Shown: positions 5,078-6,604 of the stretch, one piece after another
Numbering within the stretch: the first letter of the stretch is position 1
Layout: every line of letters begins with the position of its first letter
Origin: CAYLHB01 sp041908795
GTDB taxonomy: Bacteria; Patescibacteriota; Minisyncoccia; Phycocordibacterales; UBA12088
Assembly (NCBI GenBank): GCA_041908795.1
Contig: JAYRER010000031.1
Location: 1 to 6,604 of the forward strand
Direction of reading: 5' to 3'
DNA: 6,604 nucleotides
Program-made: the position numbers and the translations under genes
The notes under the pieces: generated by a model
Databases searched by the model: none
What the model saw: the letters and a program-made list of their open reading frames with translations, nothing else
Told to the model about the DNA's origin: nothing

Positions 5078-6412
5078 CTACTCCGTGAGGCGCACGTCGA
5101 TGCGGTGCATGTCACGAGGGAATAAAGATGCCTCTTTTATGTTGTCGAGTCCGAGCACCTTTTGAGTAAGGCGCTCGAGCCCCATACCGATACCGCCATG
5201 GGGAGGGAGTCCGTACTTAAAGGCCATGAGGTAGAAAGAGAACTTCTCAGGGTCGAGCCCCTTCCTTTTGATCTTTTCCACAAGAGTATCGTAGTCGTGC
5301 ACACGCTGACTACCCGAGAGAATCTCAACGCCCCGAAAGAGGAGGTCGAAGCTCTTCGTGAAGCCAGGATCCTCGAGGTCGTCCATTGTGTAGAACGGCC
5401 GTTTACTCGACGGGTAGTGGGTGATGAATATAAAATCGGAGTTCCACTCTTTCGCACCGTACTCACAGAGCCATCGCTCATCTTCAGGATCGAGATCTGA
5501 CGCAGTGGTCTTGTCGACGCCCGTCTCCCGTTTGAGGAGTGCCTGCGCCTCGCGGAGCTTCAACGTCGGGAGTGGCCCCTCAGGCACGAGCGGGAGCGTT
5601 GCACCCAAGGTCGCGAGGTCCACGCCCGCGCGCTCCTCGAGTACAGTGTGCACGGAGCGCATCATCCGTTCCATGAGGTTCATTACGTCGTGGTGATCCT
5701 CAATAAATCCCATCTCAAGATCGAGCATCGCTATCTCATTGAGGTGGCGCGAGGTGGCGTGCCGCTCCGCACGGAACATGGAGCCCACAGAGTACACGCG
5801 CTCAAACACCCCTATAAGCATCTGCTTGTAGAGCTGAGGAGAGGTGGCAAGCGAAGCCGTGGTGTCAAAGTAGTCGAAATGAAACACATCCGCCCCACCC
5901 TCCGCATCGTCGCCAACGATTTTTGGCGCCTGAAACTCGATGAAGCCCTCTCCGTCAAGAAAATCTCGAAACGTTTTTGCGAGGAGCGCCTGCACCTTAA
6001 ATATTGCTTGCTCACGACGTCGACGTAGTGTAAGAGGACGATAATCAAACAGCGTGTCGATGTTGAGTTCTGCATCGAGTGCAAACGGAAGCTCCGCCGC
6101 GCGCGTGAGCACCTCGACCTTGAGAAGCTCAAGCTCGATGTCGCCGTTTGGTTGGTCTTTATTCACCATACGCTCCGGTCGCGCATTCACCTTCGCCTCA
6201 ACCGAGACCACGTACTCCGACCGCACCGTCTTTACCACCTCGACCGCCTCAGGTGCACTCGGAAGCGCAACCGCCTGCACGAACCCGCTTCGATCGCGCA
6301 GGTCGAGAAATATGAGTTTGCCGTGGTCACGCCGAACGTCGACAGAGCCCTGTACGGTTACCTGCGCGCCCACATGGCTATGTAAGTCGGCTATGAGTAT
6401 TCGAGTATTCAT
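5078..6412 (-). CDS. aspS: Aspartate--tRNA ligase, archaeal-type (AspRS; Asp or Asp/Asn tRNA)
   Basis: A 444-aa class IIb aminoacyl-tRNA synthetase that charges tRNA with aspartate. An N-terminal OB-fold anticodon domain (about 15-110; VRRDHGKLIFLDLRDRSGFVQ region, 26-46) is followed by the catalytic domain. The substrate-loop motif SPQLYKQ (191-197) favours Asp over Asn; AsnRS lacks this Lys. Motif 2 is FRAERHATSRHLNE (213-226). Motif 3 is GGIGMGLERL (406-415) with the ATP-binding Arg414. The C-terminus, LFPRDMHR (430-437), fits the archaeal/eukaryotic type. The GAD insertion that makes bacterial AspRS about 590 aa is absent. At the OB-fold position where Trp marks discriminating and His non-discriminating enzymes, this protein has Asp25, so tRNA-Asn mischarging cannot be decided; no gatCAB is in the window. 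It starts 9 nt after the NUDIX gene stop, probably on the same transcript. Confidence 0.92.
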   Translation of the reverse strand: MNTRILIADLHSHVGAQVTVQGSVDVRRDHGKLIFLDLRDRSGFVQAVALPSAPEAVEVVKTVRSEYVVSVEAKVNARPERMVNKDQPNGDIELELLKVEVLTRAAELPFALDAELNIDTLFDYRPLTLRRRREQAIFKVQALLAKTFRDFLDGEGFIEFQAPKIVGDDAEGGADVFHFDYFDTTASLATSPQLYKQMLIGVFERVYSVGSMFRAERHATSRHLNEIAMLDLEMGFIEDHHDVMNLMERMMRSVHTVLEERAGVDLATLGATLPLVPEGPLPTLKLREAQALLKRETGVDKTTASDLDPEDERWLCEYGAKEWNSDFIFITHYPSSKRPFYTMDDLEDPGFTKSFDLLFRGVEILSGSQRVHDYDTLVEKIKRKGLDPEKFSFYLMAFKYGLPPHGGIGMGLERLTQKVLGLDNIKEASLFPRDMHRIDVRLTE

Positions 6413-6421
6413 AGGTAGAAA

Positions 6422-6604
6422 CTACTTTTCAGGAAGGTCGTAATAGTACACGCCTTTGGTGTACGCCTCAAGCATGGCGGGGATAGTAGCAAACAAGGGG
6501 TGTGGCAGTGCGTCGAGCGCATACCACTGCCAAGACTCACACTTTTCGGGCTCGCGCACCTCCGGCTCTCCCGACACCCAATCGGCGGCAAACCCAATAT
6601 GCAC
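6422..6604 (-). CDS. NUDIX hydrolase (partial, C-terminal 60 codons)
   Basis: The 3' end of a gene that enters from beyond the window; the frame is open to the last base, so the true start is not seen. The fragment VHIGFAADW followed by EPEKCESWQWYALDALP, then HPLF, is typical of the C-terminal half of small NUDIX (MutT-like) nucleotide or nucleoside-diphosphate-sugar hydrolases. There a strand after the catalytic helix is followed by the E-P-E-K-C-x-x-W-x-W element. The catalytic Nudix box (GX5EX7REUXEEXGU) would be upstream and is not visible, so activity and substrate cannot be judged. It ends LPEK-TAG, 9 nt before the aspS ATG. Confidence 0.75.
   Translation of the reverse strand: MHIGFAADWVSGEPEVREPEKCESWQWYALDALPHPLFATIPAMLEAYTKGVYYYDLPEK

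Noticed and set aside
4859..5115. Short ORFs on both strands across the aspS-scpA gap, both containing YEVTIVTSY
   Set aside because: The shared peptide arises because the palindrome reads the same on both strands. Neither ORF has a plausible start or family match.
5648..6028. Plus-strand ORF of 126 codons
   Set aside because: Antisense to the highly conserved catalytic part of aspS; His/Arg-rich shadow of the real frame.
1..6604. CRISPR array, mobile element, tRNA/rRNA, toxin-antitoxin or defence module
   Set aside because: No direct repeat series, transposase, RNA-gene motif or paired small ORFs of that kind were seen; the window is core housekeeping genes.

Overview
All genes lie on the minus strand, so in transcription order the window reads from high to low coordinates. 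Several features suggest a Patescibacteria/CPR (Parcubacteria-like) genome. The genes are compact and closely spaced. The Asp-tRNA synthetase is of the short archaeal type, with no bacterial GAD insertion domain. Few starts have a recognisable Shine-Dalgarno sequence. MraY departs from the family's usual catalytic motifs. TGA acts as a normal stop (end of ftsW), so the TGA=Gly code of Gracilibacteria/Absconditabacteria does not apply. The lineage is an inference from gene content and protein style, not a database match.

Layout in transcription order: (1) the C-terminal end of a NUDIX hydrolase (6604-6422); (2) aspS, 9 nt further on (6412-5078); (3) a 206-nt non-canonical stretch with an extended -10 promoter, a possible 20-codon Lys-rich ORF (4969-4907) and a perfect 15-bp hairpin that begins directly after that ORF's stop and ends 1 nt before the first ATG of scpA; (4) scpA (4871-4125) and scpB (4045-3482), which encode the kleisin and winged-helix subunits of the SMC-ScpAB condensin; (5) an N-terminally membrane-anchored D,D-carboxypeptidase of the PBP5/DacA family (3456-2401); (6) mraY (2349-1279), ftsW (1241-132) and the first 45 codons of murG (135-1), a rearranged piece of the division/cell-wall (dcw) cluster with no murD between mraY and ftsW.

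The genes combine chromosome compaction (ScpAB) with the membrane stage of peptidoglycan synthesis. MraY makes lipid I, MurG converts it to lipid II, FtsW polymerises lipid II, and the carboxypeptidase trims pentapeptide stems. Two genes (scpB, mraY) have a TATACT -10 box only 8-9 nt before the ATG, which predicts nearly or fully leaderless mRNAs. A third promoter (TGG-TATAAT) precedes the small ORF and scpA.

No tRNA, rRNA, CRISPR array, insertion sequence or defence system is visible. The window is mostly ordinary core genome. The most notable parts are the sORF-hairpin-scpA junction, the altered MraY motifs and the leaderless-promoter pattern.
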